64,000 nt of DNA from Cyanobacteria bacterium SBLK (GCA_017746715.1 JAGHZQ010000034.1:62001-126000), one strand, 5' to 3'. Shown: positions 33,282-42,013, counted from the stretch's first letter. Notes: generated by a model from the letters alone, not told the origin. A program made the numbers and translations.

Positions 33282-35869
33282 CAGAGATAAAGTCTTCGTC
33301 TGAATATTTTACAGTTGGTGGTAGTCTAAAGGCAAATGCATCCTCCTATGTAAAAAGAGCAGCAGATAGCGAATTGATCGAGAGTCTACTAGCTGGTAAA
33401 TTTTGTTATGTTCTTAATTCACGTCAAACAGGCAAGAGCAGCTTACTCACTCGGACAAAATATGAACTAGAAAAAAAAGAAAATTTTATATGTATTGCTA
33501 TAGATCTCAATCAAATAGGCATATCAGGAGTTTCAATTAAGCAATGGTATTATTCTTTAATGTATAAATTAAGAGATAATTTAGAACTTGACGTAGATTT
33601 GGAAAATTGGGAACAAGAGCGTCCCAATTTATCTCCCGGACAATATCTAGTTGAGTTTTTTGAAAAGATTGTATTAACACAAAGACAAGAAAATATTTTT
33701 ATTTTTATAGATGAAATTGATACAGTTTTAGGACTTAAATTTTCGATTGATGATTTTTTTGCTCTACTTCGGTCATTTTATAATGAACGAACTTACAAAC
33801 CAATATATAATCGTTTATCGTTTGCTTTATTTGGTGTAGCAACTCCTTATGACTTTATTCAAGATGCTCGAAGAACTCCCTTTAATATTGGTCAAGCAAT
33901 TAATTTAAAAGGCTTTCAAGTTGAAGAAATACACCCTTTAATTAATGGATTGAAGTCGAAAGCAGAAAATCCTGAAGCTGTAATACAAGAAATACTCTTT
34001 TGGACTCAAGGACAACCATTTCTGACCCAGAAAATTTGCGATCGGGTTTTAACTTCTCAGGAATACATTACCGAGGAGCGCGAAAAACAATATATAAGAG
34101 ATTTAGTATCATCTTCCATTATTAAAGATTGGGAAACTCAAGATGAGCCAGAACATTTAAGGACAATTCGCGATCGCGTCCTTTATCAAAAAGATTTTAA
34201 CGATCCAGATGTGCTAGATCGTCTAGCACTATACCAAAAAATTTTACAGGATGACGAAGTTAAATCTGAGGATAGTCCTGTCGCAATGAGCTTGAGACTT
34301 TCAGGATTAGTTATTGAAAAGAATAAAAAACTGAAAGTTTATAATCCTATCTATAAAAAGATTTTCAATCAAAATTGGGTAATTCAGCAACTTTCTAAGC
34401 ATGAACGTCCTCATGCAGAACAACTAACTAGACATCTAGAATCCAAAAACAAAGATTTCCCCTATCTTTTATATGGGAAATTATGGGAGGAATTTGATAG
34501 CTGGGAGAAAGGTAAAACTATAAGCCGCATGGAAAGAGACTTATCCTATGAAAGTAAATTGTCACACGAAAAAATATATCGTTATTTAGACAATATAAAA
34601 CCAAAAGAAACTATTATAAATACAGTTTTTTATTGGACATCAGGCCAAAAATTCTTAACAGAAACGATCGCAAAAACTATTGCACACTCTGTACTCAAAG
34701 CATTAAATCAAGATTATGAGCAACAAACCATTGATAATATCATTCAAGAATGTATATATAAAACTGATGAACAAAATATACATAATCATTTTCAAACAAT
34801 CGAAAAATATTTTCTTGTTAATCCGGGGGATTCTTTATTAACAGCTTATGAAAAAATATTAAAAAATCAAGAGATAGAAGCAGAAGAGAATGAAGAATAT
34901 CAAAAATTACAAGAAATAGGTTTAGTAGTCAAGAAACTAAGAAATCTTGTTATTGCTAATCGTGTTTATAAAGAGTATTTTGATCTGAATTGGATCGAGA
35001 AAATCCGTCTTTATGGAAACAAGCTACATAAATGGCTATCTTCCGATCGCCAAGATAATTCTCTGCTCTTGGTAGCTCAAGAGCTACATGATGCTATAGA
35101 ATGGTCAAAGCATAAACTTTTGAAATCTGAAGACTGTCAGTTTTTCATTGTTAGCCAAGTTTGGAATTCAAAGGGGAGACAAATGAATTGGCATCCTCAA
35201 GATGAAGCAGGCATTAAAATCCTCTTGGATTTTGTAGCCGAAATACAAGAGTCACAGAAAATGAATAGCCCAATTTCTCTTGTAACTCCAATACTCTCTT
35301 GGACTGATTGCGAACCCAATCTCACTAGAATAATTTGTCAACACATTCGTAACTCTGATGAAATTCCAATAGATAATGAAGAGCAGTTTGTTAATCAAAT
35401 TGTGGAAACTAGAATACTTGAGAATTGGGATGCACAGGAAGGAGCGGAACACTTGAAACAACTTCAAGAGTTAATTCTTAGTGATGAGAACGCTATCAGA
35501 CTGTTAAAATTATATAAGCAGGTTATCCAAAATAATACTCTTGGAGACAATACATATGATTTACAAGAAACCTTGTTAAAATTAGGTTTACTGAGAAAGG
35601 ACAATGAGAGACTCAAACTAGGTAATCGTATTTACGAAAAAGTTTTTGATTTGAATTGGATTGAAACAATGTTAAATACACTCAAACCTTACACAAAACA
35701 ACTCAATAATTGGTTAGAATCAAATTGTCAAGATGACGATCGGCTTTTGCAAGGAAAAGACTGGAAAAAGGCTGAAGAATGGGCAAAAAATCAAAAATTA
35801 AGTCCGGAGGAGAATTTGTTTTTAATAAAAAGTGTATTATTGAATCAACGGAGAGAAAAAAATGTTTAA
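33278..35869 (+). CDS. Multi-module AAA-like ATPase
   Basis: 863 residues with its own AGGAGG ribosome-binding site. Residues 1-230 are an AAA-like domain with Walker A NSRQTGKSS (47-55) and an intact Walker B IFIFIDEID (141-149). Three modules of about 210 residues follow, each with a WTxGQ-like start (242, 453, 675), a G-L-V turn, an NxIYKKxF segment and a helix at NWI (366, 571, 793). The third is cut at residue 860, and its continuation (NFDTIFQNFVLKAQEEQN) is at the start of the next gene in the +1 frame. Related cyanobacterial proteins join AAA, modules, a membrane helix and WD40 repeats in one chain. Cytoplasmic; signalling role inferred. Confidence 0.75.
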   Translation: MTEIKSSSEYFTVGGSLKANASSYVKRAADSELIESLLAGKFCYVLNSRQTGKSSLLTRTKYELEKKENFICIAIDLNQIGISGVSIKQWYYSLMYKLRDNLELDVDLENWEQERPNLSPGQYLVEFFEKIVLTQRQENIFIFIDEIDTVLGLKFSIDDFFALLRSFYNERTYKPIYNRLSFALFGVATPYDFIQDARRTPFNIGQAINLKGFQVEEIHPLINGLKSKAENPEAVIQEILFWTQGQPFLTQKICDRVLTSQEYITEEREKQYIRDLVSSSIIKDWETQDEPEHLRTIRDRVLYQKDFNDPDVLDRLALYQKILQDDEVKSEDSPVAMSLRLSGLVIEKNKKLKVYNPIYKKIFNQNWVIQQLSKHERPHAEQLTRHLESKNKDFPYLLYGKLWEEFDSWEKGKTISRMERDLSYESKLSHEKIYRYLDNIKPKETIINTVFYWTSGQKFLTETIAKTIAHSVLKALNQDYEQQTIDNIIQECIYKTDEQNIHNHFQTIEKYFLVNPGDSLLTAYEKILKNQEIEAEENEEYQKLQEIGLVVKKLRNLVIANRVYKEYFDLNWIEKIRLYGNKLHKWLSSDRQDNSLLLVAQELHDAIEWSKHKLLKSEDCQFFIVSQVWNSKGRQMNWHPQDEAGIKILLDFVAEIQESQKMNSPISLVTPILSWTDCEPNLTRIICQHIRNSDEIPIDNEEQFVNQIVETRILENWDAQEGAEHLKQLQELILSDENAIRLLKLYKQVIQNNTLGDNTYDLQETLLKLGLLRKDNERLKLGNRIYEKVFDLNWIETMLNTLKPYTKQLNNWLESNCQDDDRLLQGKDWKKAEEWAKNQKLSPEENLFLIKSVLLNQRREKNV
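35856..35862 (+). other. A7 run at the split between ATPase and WD40 genes
   Basis: Seven A residues precede TG. ORF 33278 reads GAA AAA AAT GTT TAA, while ORF 35862 starts with the last A of the run in the +1 frame. Six As would join both into a single frame of about 1,425 codons. A GGAG at 35850-35853 could also serve as a ribosome-binding site for the ATG at 35862. Options are transcriptional slippage, translational coupling, a recent mutation or an assembly error. Confidence 0.7.
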
Positions 35870-37556
35870 CTCTGATGATCGTGGAAATTTTGATACAATT
35901 TTTCAAAACTTTGTACTTAAAGCTCAAGAAGAGCAAAATATTGATAATCCCTTTGAATTGGTATCTCAAATTTCATTGTGGACCGGACAAAATTCGAGCA
36001 TGTGCAAACAGCTTTGTCAATTTATTCTCAATGGCAAATTTGAAATAGCTGATGGTAAAGAAAAAGTAGCGATGGAAAGGATTGTTGAAGCATATCTAAC
36101 ACAAAAGCTCCCTAATGAACTCCAAGAGAATTTACAGGATATCAAAAACTCTTTCTACACTAGAAAGTTCCAATATTGTCTTCATGAAGATGGAGGGAAA
36201 ATTTCTAAAAATAATCGTGTTTATTTAAACATCATAAAAGACCAAATTAATTTAAGTGAAGGACAAGCAGAAGCAGTAGAGAAAGAACAATATGAACCCT
36301 ATAATCAAAGAGAAGAGAACTTTAAAAAATATAAAGATTTTTACGAAACCCTGATTCAAAAGAAAAGTGAAGTAGGAAACACAGATCGAGAAAAACTTAC
36401 AAGTATTCAAAAAATGCTAAATCTTTCCGATAGAGACATACAAAGTATTGAAGAGAATACACTAAACAATAAGAATGCTATAGTTAAATTTAAACTTTTG
36501 TTTGGCCGACAAAAAAATATAAATATTTTCTTGGTATCTCTAATTTTTTTAGTTGGTTTAGGTACTGGTGGTGTTATTGGATTTTCTCTACCTTATCGGA
36601 TATCTGTAAGAGATAATCCGTCTATCACAGAGGCAAACACTCCGTTCAAGATACCCAATTTTAAAGAAAATTTTGATCTTAGTAATCACTTAACACAAAA
36701 AGATATTGCAGTCAATAGTATTGCTTTTACCCCTGATGGAACAAAAATTGTTATTGGCGGTCAAAATGGCAAACTCATTATCTGCGATCTAGAAACAGGA
36801 GACGTACTAGCAGAATCTCCCAACACTTCTAATGCAAATATTTTATCAATTGCTGTCAGTCCTAATAGCAATGAAATAATTAGTGGAAATGCAGCAGGAG
36901 CTATCAGAATATGGAATTGGAGAACCAATCAAGATAGATTGATTGGAGAGCATTCTTACCAAGTCAATTCTATTGCTATTAGTAAAAATGGAGAATATAT
37001 CGTAAGTGGTGATATAGATGGGTTAATTGAAATTTGGAATTTGAACGATCGCACTGATGATAAAACGATTGTTAGGGAGCGTCATCCAGTCAGAGTTAAT
37101 TCCATTGTATTACATCCATATCTTCTGGAGATTGTTAGTGGGAGTAGTGATGGTACATTAAGGCGATGGGATTTGAATTCAGGAGAATTAATTGAGATTT
37201 TTGATGCCGGTAAACCTGTCTTCGCAGTTGCTGTAGAACCAACCGGACAAACACTATTTGCCGGTTTAGAAGATGGAACAATTAGACTTTTTAAGTTTAA
37301 TAATCAAGCTAATATTACGCTTAAAGGCAGTAACTCAAAAATTTCATCTTTAGCAATTAGTCAAAATGGTAGAATTCTCGTAAGTGGCGATAACGATCGC
37401 AGAGTTCGCATCTGGGACTTAAGAGACCAGAAAGGAATACAATCTTTAGAGGAACATCCTACTTATATTACTTCCGTTGCTATTAGTCCTGATAATCAAA
37501 CGATTATCACTGCTAGTAGAGATAAAACCATTAAAGTATGGCAAGGAGAAAAATAG
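35862..37556 (+). CDS. Membrane-anchored seven-bladed WD40 protein
   Basis: 564 residues. Residues 1-140 carry the continuation of the upstream ATPase's repeat module (ISLWTGQN at 37-44, NNRVYLNIIKD near 117). A coiled segment (YKDFYETLIQKKSEV ... LNLSDRDIQSIEEN) precedes one membrane helix at 219-243 (INIFLVSLIFLVGLGTGGVIG) flanked by FGRQK on the inner side. Residues 281-562 form seven WD40 blades, for example VNSIAFTPDGTKI, VNSIAISKNGEYIVSGD and ITSVAISPDNQTIITASRD. By the positive-inside rule the propeller would be periplasmic (inference). It overlaps the upstream ORF by 8 bp, and the SBP gene follows 74 bp downstream. Confidence 0.78.
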   Translation: MFNSDDRGNFDTIFQNFVLKAQEEQNIDNPFELVSQISLWTGQNSSMCKQLCQFILNGKFEIADGKEKVAMERIVEAYLTQKLPNELQENLQDIKNSFYTRKFQYCLHEDGGKISKNNRVYLNIIKDQINLSEGQAEAVEKEQYEPYNQREENFKKYKDFYETLIQKKSEVGNTDREKLTSIQKMLNLSDRDIQSIEENTLNNKNAIVKFKLLFGRQKNINIFLVSLIFLVGLGTGGVIGFSLPYRISVRDNPSITEANTPFKIPNFKENFDLSNHLTQKDIAVNSIAFTPDGTKIVIGGQNGKLIICDLETGDVLAESPNTSNANILSIAVSPNSNEIISGNAAGAIRIWNWRTNQDRLIGEHSYQVNSIAISKNGEYIVSGDIDGLIEIWNLNDRTDDKTIVRERHPVRVNSIVLHPYLLEIVSGSSDGTLRRWDLNSGELIEIFDAGKPVFAVAVEPTGQTLFAGLEDGTIRLFKFNNQANITLKGSNSKISSLAISQNGRILVSGDNDRRVRIWDLRDQKGIQSLEEHPTYITSVAISPDNQTIITASRDKTIKVWQGEK

Positions 37557-37630
37557 GTAAAAGAACTTGTTCTAGTATGAACTCTAGATTTATCGTATAA
37601 CCTTTTACTCAAAATTTTGACATACAAACA

Positions 37631-38710
37631 ATGTTTTCCATTCAAAAAATTGTACTTCTATTGGTTTTCCTCTTAACCTTATTTTCTAATGCTTGTTCTC
37701 AAACTTCTGACGACATAGAATCAGAGCTAAATCCAGAGCTAAATCTGGATAGTCGCTTAAATTTAATTCTCGATCGAAAAAAGATAATCTGTGGAATTAA
37801 TGGTGCATCACCGGGAATTAGTTTTGAAGAGCCAAATGGTCGATATACCGGCTTAGATGTTGATATTTGTCGTGCGCTCGCAGCCGCTTTATTCGACGAT
37901 CCAGAAGCAGTAGAATATGTAAAACTTGATTCTACGAGGCGTTTTGCTGCGCTTATTCAAAATCAAATTGATGTTTTATCTCGCAATACAACTTGGACTC
38001 TTAAACGTGATGGGGCTGTTGGTATTGCATTTGGTCCAACTATCTTTTATGACAGTCAAGCTGTGATGGTTCGTAAAGATGGGACAATCAGGAAATTATC
38101 ACATTTCCAAAATAAATCTATCTGCGTTGAAGATGGAACAATAACTGCACTCAATTTAGATGACAAAATGCAAGAGCTAGACATTCTTTATGGAAAGATT
38201 GTCTTAAAGGATACTTCAAATACCTATAAGCCCTATGAAGATGAGAAATGTGATGGGGTGACTGCCGATCGCTCTCAACTCATCGTCCGTAAATCACAAT
38301 TGCAGAATCCAGACGATCATATTATTTTAGAGCTAGAGGAACGAGAACAAATATCAAAAGAACCGTTAGGACCTGCTGTTGCCGATGGTGACTCGCAATG
38401 GTTTGATATTGTACAGTGGGTGGTCTTTGCTCTCATCGAAGCGGAAGAATTGGGAATTACTCAAGCAAATATCGACCAATTGGAAAACTCTAAAAATCCT
38501 GCCATTCGACGTTTTTTAGGGAAAGAGGGAGAGTTGGGTGCGGGGTTGGGGATATCCAACGATTTTGCTAAGCGGGTTATCAAGCATGTGGGAAACTATG
38601 AGGAAATCTACGATCGCAACCTCGGAGCCAAATCCCAGTTTAAAGAACCTCGGGGGTTAAACGCACTGTGGAAAGATGGCGGACTCCTGTACTCCCCTCC
38701 CTTCCGGTAA
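37631..38710 (+). CDS. Amino-acid ABC transporter substrate-binding lipoprotein (AapJ/BztA-like), orphan
   Basis: 359 residues. The signal peptide ends in a lipobox LFSNAC with Cys22, so the mature protein should be lipidated and periplasmic. The mature domain has PAAT-family features of AapJ/BztA: IICGINGASPGISF, GLDVDICRALAAALF, LDSTRRFAALIQNQIDVLSRNTTWTLKRD and a C-terminal NPAIRRFLG. This family binds L-amino acids. No permease or ATPase gene is adjacent, so it either serves an importer encoded elsewhere or acts as the ligand sensor for the membrane WD40 protein encoded just upstream (inference). Same strand, 74-bp gap. Confidence 0.82.
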   Translation: MFSIQKIVLLLVFLLTLFSNACSQTSDDIESELNPELNLDSRLNLILDRKKIICGINGASPGISFEEPNGRYTGLDVDICRALAAALFDDPEAVEYVKLDSTRRFAALIQNQIDVLSRNTTWTLKRDGAVGIAFGPTIFYDSQAVMVRKDGTIRKLSHFQNKSICVEDGTITALNLDDKMQELDILYGKIVLKDTSNTYKPYEDEKCDGVTADRSQLIVRKSQLQNPDDHIILELEEREQISKEPLGPAVADGDSQWFDIVQWVVFALIEAEELGITQANIDQLENSKNPAIRRFLGKEGELGAGLGISNDFAKRVIKHVGNYEEIYDRNLGAKSQFKEPRGLNALWKDGGLLYSPPFR

Positions 38711-38919
38711 CGCGATCGCCCTTGCAACCCTGCAAAACTCGCAACACGAGAACGCATCTCCGATAAAAAGCGCAACAAAGCGTCAAAAACCTTTACAATG
38801 GGGAAAAGGAGAATTTCTGCTCGGAAGGACGGGTACAGGTCATCGCGTCTTTGAGTTAGATTGTTTCTCACGATTGATTTACACTTGTTCTTAACTTACA
38901 ACAAAAGGGTTTAAAAACA

Positions 38920-39039
38920 ATGACACCAACACTTTCTAACTTTTTCTTCAGCCTGATTGCCGGCGCATTGGTTGTTGTAGTTCCTGCAACTGTCGGTTTG
39001 ATTATTATCAGCCAAGCTGACAAAATCAAGCGTACCTAG
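38920..39039 (+). CDS. psbX: Photosystem II protein PsbX
   Basis: 39 residues starting MTPTLSNFFFSLIAGAL and ending IIISQADKIKRT, a single membrane helix with the PATVGLI motif typical of PsbX. The Synechocystis protein begins MTPSLANFLWSL and shares PATVGLIFISQ. PsbX is a thylakoid subunit near cytochrome b559 that affects quinone exchange at the QB site. It has its own strong terminator 44 bp downstream and no close gene upstream, so it is probably a monocistronic transcript. Confidence 0.95.
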   Translation: MTPTLSNFFFSLIAGALVVVVPATVGLIIISQADKIKRT

Positions 39040-39082
39040 AACAAAAATTGTCTTGATTTCACTCTCGTATTCTATAGACGGA

Positions 39083-39119
39083 AGGTGCGTTCGCAACAGC
39101 GTAACGCACCTCTTTTTTG
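39083..39119 (+). terminator. Rho-independent terminator of psbX
   Basis: AGGTGCGTT (39083-39091) pairs with AACGCACCT (39103-39111), followed by a run of six T on the plus strand. It also separates psbX from the convergent methyltransferase gene. Confidence 0.9.
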
Positions 39120-39120
39120 A

Positions 39121-39720
39121 CTACACGCGTTGCAATAAACCAAAATGTTCTTCCCCTTTGCGTCTGGGAATAGAAGCCTCTGCGGATGCAAAAGAAAGGA
39201 TATCAAAAGCGGGTTGGAAATAAGTGTAAATTTCTTCTGGAGTCGTCCCGAAAGGCGGTCCATCGGGACGAGAATGGGTGAAGAAAATGCCGATTAATAA
39301 TCCTTGCGGTTTGAGGAGCGATCGCGCGATTTCCACATAGCGATCGCGCTGTTCGGGTAAAATGGCACAGAAGCAAGTATGCTCCACCAAATAGTCAAAT
39401 TTTTCGGGAAACTCTGGGGCTAAAGTAAAGATATCTCGCTGTAAAAATTCCGCTTGAACGTTCATTTCTCGAGCGCGATCGCGGGCAGAAGCGATCGCCC
39501 CTGGGGCAAAATCAAATCCCGTCACGGTAAATCCCCGTTGGGCAAATAATAGCGCATCATTCCCCGTCCCGCACCCCAGAACAGCCGTTTCACCGGGTTT
39601 TGGAGACTGAGGCGAATCGAGAAAACTCGCAAAAGCTGGAGCGGGCTGGTTTAAATCCCAAGGAATATCTCGCTCTTGATAGCGATTTTCCCAATATTGC
39701 GATCGCGCCGTGTCGTTCAT
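39121..39720 (-). CDS. SAM-dependent methyltransferase, thiopurine-methyltransferase (TPMT)-like
   Basis: 199 residues. N-terminal YWENRYQERDIPWDLNQPAPAF and the SAM-binding motif AVLGCGTGNDALLFAQRG, then FDFAPGAIASA and LVEHTCFCAI, place it in the TPMT-like class I methyltransferase family. Bacterial members methylate small thiols, selenium or tellurium compounds, or halides; the substrate is not deducible. It is 23 bp downstream of the TetR-type gene on the same strand and probably co-transcribed with it. Confidence 0.85.
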   Translation of the reverse strand: MNDTARSQYWENRYQERDIPWDLNQPAPAFASFLDSPQSPKPGETAVLGCGTGNDALLFAQRGFTVTGFDFAPGAIASARDRAREMNVQAEFLQRDIFTLAPEFPEKFDYLVEHTCFCAILPEQRDRYVEIARSLLKPQGLLIGIFFTHSRPDGPPFGTTPEEIYTYFQPAFDILSFASAEASIPRRKGEEHFGLLQRV

Positions 39721-39743
39721 GGTGATTCGAGAGGAATGCTTCC

Positions 39744-40964
39744 TTATTCTAGAGCTTGTTGTTCGCGATCGGGTTGAGGCGATTTTCGATCTAATCGCGT
39801 TGCTTCTTCGATCGCCGCTTTTTCTTTGGCCCTGCGAGCATAGGGTTTCAATTGCTCCAACGCCAACCCCGAAAGAATGCTAAGATTCTCCAAACTCATC
39901 CCTCGCATTAGCATCTCTACGCACCAAGTTTGTTGCGCTCGAGCGATCGCGGGAATTTCTCCCGTTGTGAGGGATTCTAACCACGTTTGCCAGCATTTTT
40001 GGATTGCTAACGCAGAGATCGGCTTTTCTTCTTCATTAAGAAACAGAGCCGCGTTTTCATCTTTGCGACTTTTGAGCCATTTTGTCAAGGGATTATTGAG
40101 ATAGGAGCCGTAACGCTTGCCGAGAATCCATTGATTGACAGGAACCTGTCGCCATTGTCGTGCAACCTTGACTTGCAAAATATGTTGGTTTTTGTCACAA
40201 ATTTGTTGAAACTTCTGCAAGCTGGCAATTTCTACGGGAGATAATCCCGCACCAAAAAGAAGATAGGCGATCGCAAAATCCTGCAACCCGCATTTTTTGG
40301 CTTTTTGGAGAATTTGATGGACTAAAGGGGCGGGAAGATCGAGAATATCGGGGGAGATTTCCACTGCTCCATCGGATTTTGGGAAAGTTCCGCTTGCAAA
40401 TAAAGTCGCCAAACTTTCGAGAAAATCCTCGCGATCGCGCCACAGTTGATGAAATTCGCTAGTCAAGACGATTGCGCCATAACCCGTTAACAGGGCAATA
40501 AATAAGCCGGCAAGGCGATCGGGGGAAATTGGACTTTCCGGGAGCGTCAGGGCGAGATAATCGGCAATCGGGCGAGCGATCTCCTCGAAACGCTTGCCAA
40601 TGGCACGGCGATTTTCTTCAGGATATCCATCGGCTTCCCCAATTAGCGATCGGAAGAGTTCCGGCATTGATTCTAATGAATGCAAGTAATAACTTGCATA
40701 TTCTCTCGAATCGGTTTCTCTTGCTCCTGATGGCGTAAATCTTTGCGATAAGGTCTTTTCTAAGTTAATAAAGACGGAAGATTCTTCAATAACGGCAAGG
40801 AGCAACCCGTATTTATTGCCAAAATGACGAAAGAGAGTCACCTCGTTGACCTCTGCTAAATTAGCGATTTGGCGGGTGGTCGTATTGCCAATGCCTTGAG
40901 AAATAAAGAGTTCCACGGCAGCTTGTATCAGACGATCGCGGGTGGATGAAGATTTTGCCGTCAT
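39744..40964 (-). CDS. TetR/AcrR-type regulator with integrase-like C-terminal half
   Basis: 406 residues, about twice a normal TetR protein. Residues 8-55 are the TetR HTH (TTRQIANLAEVNEVTLFRHFGNK), and 56-190 form the usual ligand/dimer region. The extra C-terminal 200 residues resemble a tyrosine-recombinase catalytic fold: QDFAIAYLLFGAGLSPVEIASL parallels the box I region, and ARAQQTWCVEMLMRGMSLENLSILSGL parallels the HxxR/helix region. I see no complete Arg-His-Arg-Tyr set, so recombinase activity is unlikely. It is divergent from the desaturase gene with inverted repeats between, suggesting control of itself and desC. Confidence 0.8.
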   Translation of the reverse strand: MTAKSSSTRDRLIQAAVELFISQGIGNTTTRQIANLAEVNEVTLFRHFGNKYGLLLAVIEESSVFINLEKTLSQRFTPSGARETDSREYASYYLHSLESMPELFRSLIGEADGYPEENRRAIGKRFEEIARPIADYLALTLPESPISPDRLAGLFIALLTGYGAIVLTSEFHQLWRDREDFLESLATLFASGTFPKSDGAVEISPDILDLPAPLVHQILQKAKKCGLQDFAIAYLLFGAGLSPVEIASLQKFQQICDKNQHILQVKVARQWRQVPVNQWILGKRYGSYLNNPLTKWLKSRKDENAALFLNEEEKPISALAIQKCWQTWLESLTTGEIPAIARAQQTWCVEMLMRGMSLENLSILSGLALEQLKPYARRAKEKAAIEEATRLDRKSPQPDREQQALE

Positions 40965-40976
40965 AAAAATGTAAGT

Positions 40977-41035
40977 ATTGCTTGCAATTTTAGAGGGAAG
41001 TTGTTACGATAATATCATGCAAGCAATCATTGCAT
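40977..41035. promoter_or_regulatory. Candidate TetR operators in the tetR-desC divergent region
   Basis: ATTGCTTGCAAT (40977-40988) is an inverted repeat around TT. ATGCAAGCAAT (41017-41027), continued by CATTGCAT, is a near-perfect reversed copy and part of a second inverted repeat, ATGCAA/TTGCAT (41017-41035). Both lie in the 147-bp gap between the divergent starts, a normal arrangement for a TetR autoregulator. Confidence 0.55.
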
Positions 41036-41111
41036 CAATTGGCTTCCCGATCTCCCAATCGGTTAACGGGAGCAAAAAACAGGTTTCCTTTCATTTTCGG
41101 GATATTCGCAT

Positions 41112-41966
41112 ATGAATTTGCAATCCATTGCCACTCGCTCTTCCGGGGGCGATAATTCTCTTGTCTTAAATTGGTCTTATCTCTTATTTTTCACTATTTT
41201 TCATGCGATCGCCCTATCTGCACCTTGGTTTTTCTCGTGGCAGGCTCTAGGAGTCACCCTATTTTTACATTGGCTGTGCGGGGGAATTGGGATTTGTTTG
41301 GGTTATCATCGCTTGTTGAGTCATCGCAGCTTTGAAGTTCCGCAGTGGCTCGAATACGCGATCGCCATTTGCGGCGCCCTAGCTCTACAAGGAGGACCGA
41401 TCTTCTGGGTGGGGGGACACCGACAGCATCACGCTCATACCGAAGACGTTGAGAAAGATCCTTATTCTGCCAAGCGAGGGTTTTGGTGGAGTCATTTCCT
41501 CTGGCTGATTTATCCGAAACCGGAAGCCTTCGAGCGCGAATATTACGGGAAATATGCCTCGGATTTATTGCGTCAACCCTTTTATCGCTGGCTGGATCGC
41601 TATTTCTTATTGTTGCAAGTGCCTCTTGCCGTGCTGCTTTATATTTTCGGAGGTTGGTCTTTTGTCATTTACGGTATTTTCTTGCGCTCGGTGTTATTGT
41701 GGCACTGTACGTGGTTTGTGAATTCTGCCACTCACACTTGGGGCTATCGCACTTTTGCCGCGAAAGATAATGCTCGCAATCTCTGGTGGGTAGCACTTTC
41801 TACCTATGGCGAAGGCTGGCACAACAACCACCACGCTCATCCGCGATCGGCACAATCCGGTTGGCACTGGTGGGAAATGGATCTCACTTGGCATACCATC
41901 CAATTCATCGAACGTTTGGGATTGGCGAAAAAGGTTCGCAGAATTCCAGTCAATCAAAAAAATTAA
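41112..41966 (+). CDS. desC: Acyl-lipid/acyl-CoA fatty acid desaturase, delta-9 type
   Basis: 284 residues with the three histidine boxes of membrane desaturases: HRLLSH (66-71), HRQHH (103-107) and HNNHH (237-241), which hold the di-iron centre. Four membrane helices are evident (SYLLFFTIFHAIAL, GVTLFLHWLCGGIGI, LLLQVPLAVLLYIFGG and the next). DesC introduces the first double bond into stearoyl chains of membrane lipids and matters in cold acclimation. It is divergent from the TetR-integrase-like regulator. A hairpin terminator follows. Confidence 0.9.
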   Translation: MNLQSIATRSSGGDNSLVLNWSYLLFFTIFHAIALSAPWFFSWQALGVTLFLHWLCGGIGICLGYHRLLSHRSFEVPQWLEYAIAICGALALQGGPIFWVGGHRQHHAHTEDVEKDPYSAKRGFWWSHFLWLIYPKPEAFEREYYGKYASDLLRQPFYRWLDRYFLLLQVPLAVLLYIFGGWSFVIYGIFLRSVLLWHCTWFVNSATHTWGYRTFAAKDNARNLWWVALSTYGEGWHNNHHAHPRSAQSGWHWWEMDLTWHTIQFIERLGLAKKVRRIPVNQKN

Positions 41967-41991
41967 ACAAGCAATCGTAACATCGAGTGCG

Positions 41992-42013
41992 GCATCCTCT
42001 CACTGGGGGATGC
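41992..42013 (+). terminator. Hairpin downstream of desC
   Basis: GCATCC (41992-41997) pairs with GGATGC (42008-42013) 26 bp after the desC stop, followed by AAAATGTCTGTTT. The stem is short and the T-tract weak, so this is a modest terminator candidate. Confidence 0.45.

Noticed and set aside
31893..37556. Calling the ATPase/WD40 operon an antiviral STAND (Avs-like) defence system
   Set aside because: There is no nuclease, protease, TIR or other effector domain, and a membrane propeller plus a solute-binding protein points to ligand sensing. Defence remains possible but is not supported by sequence.
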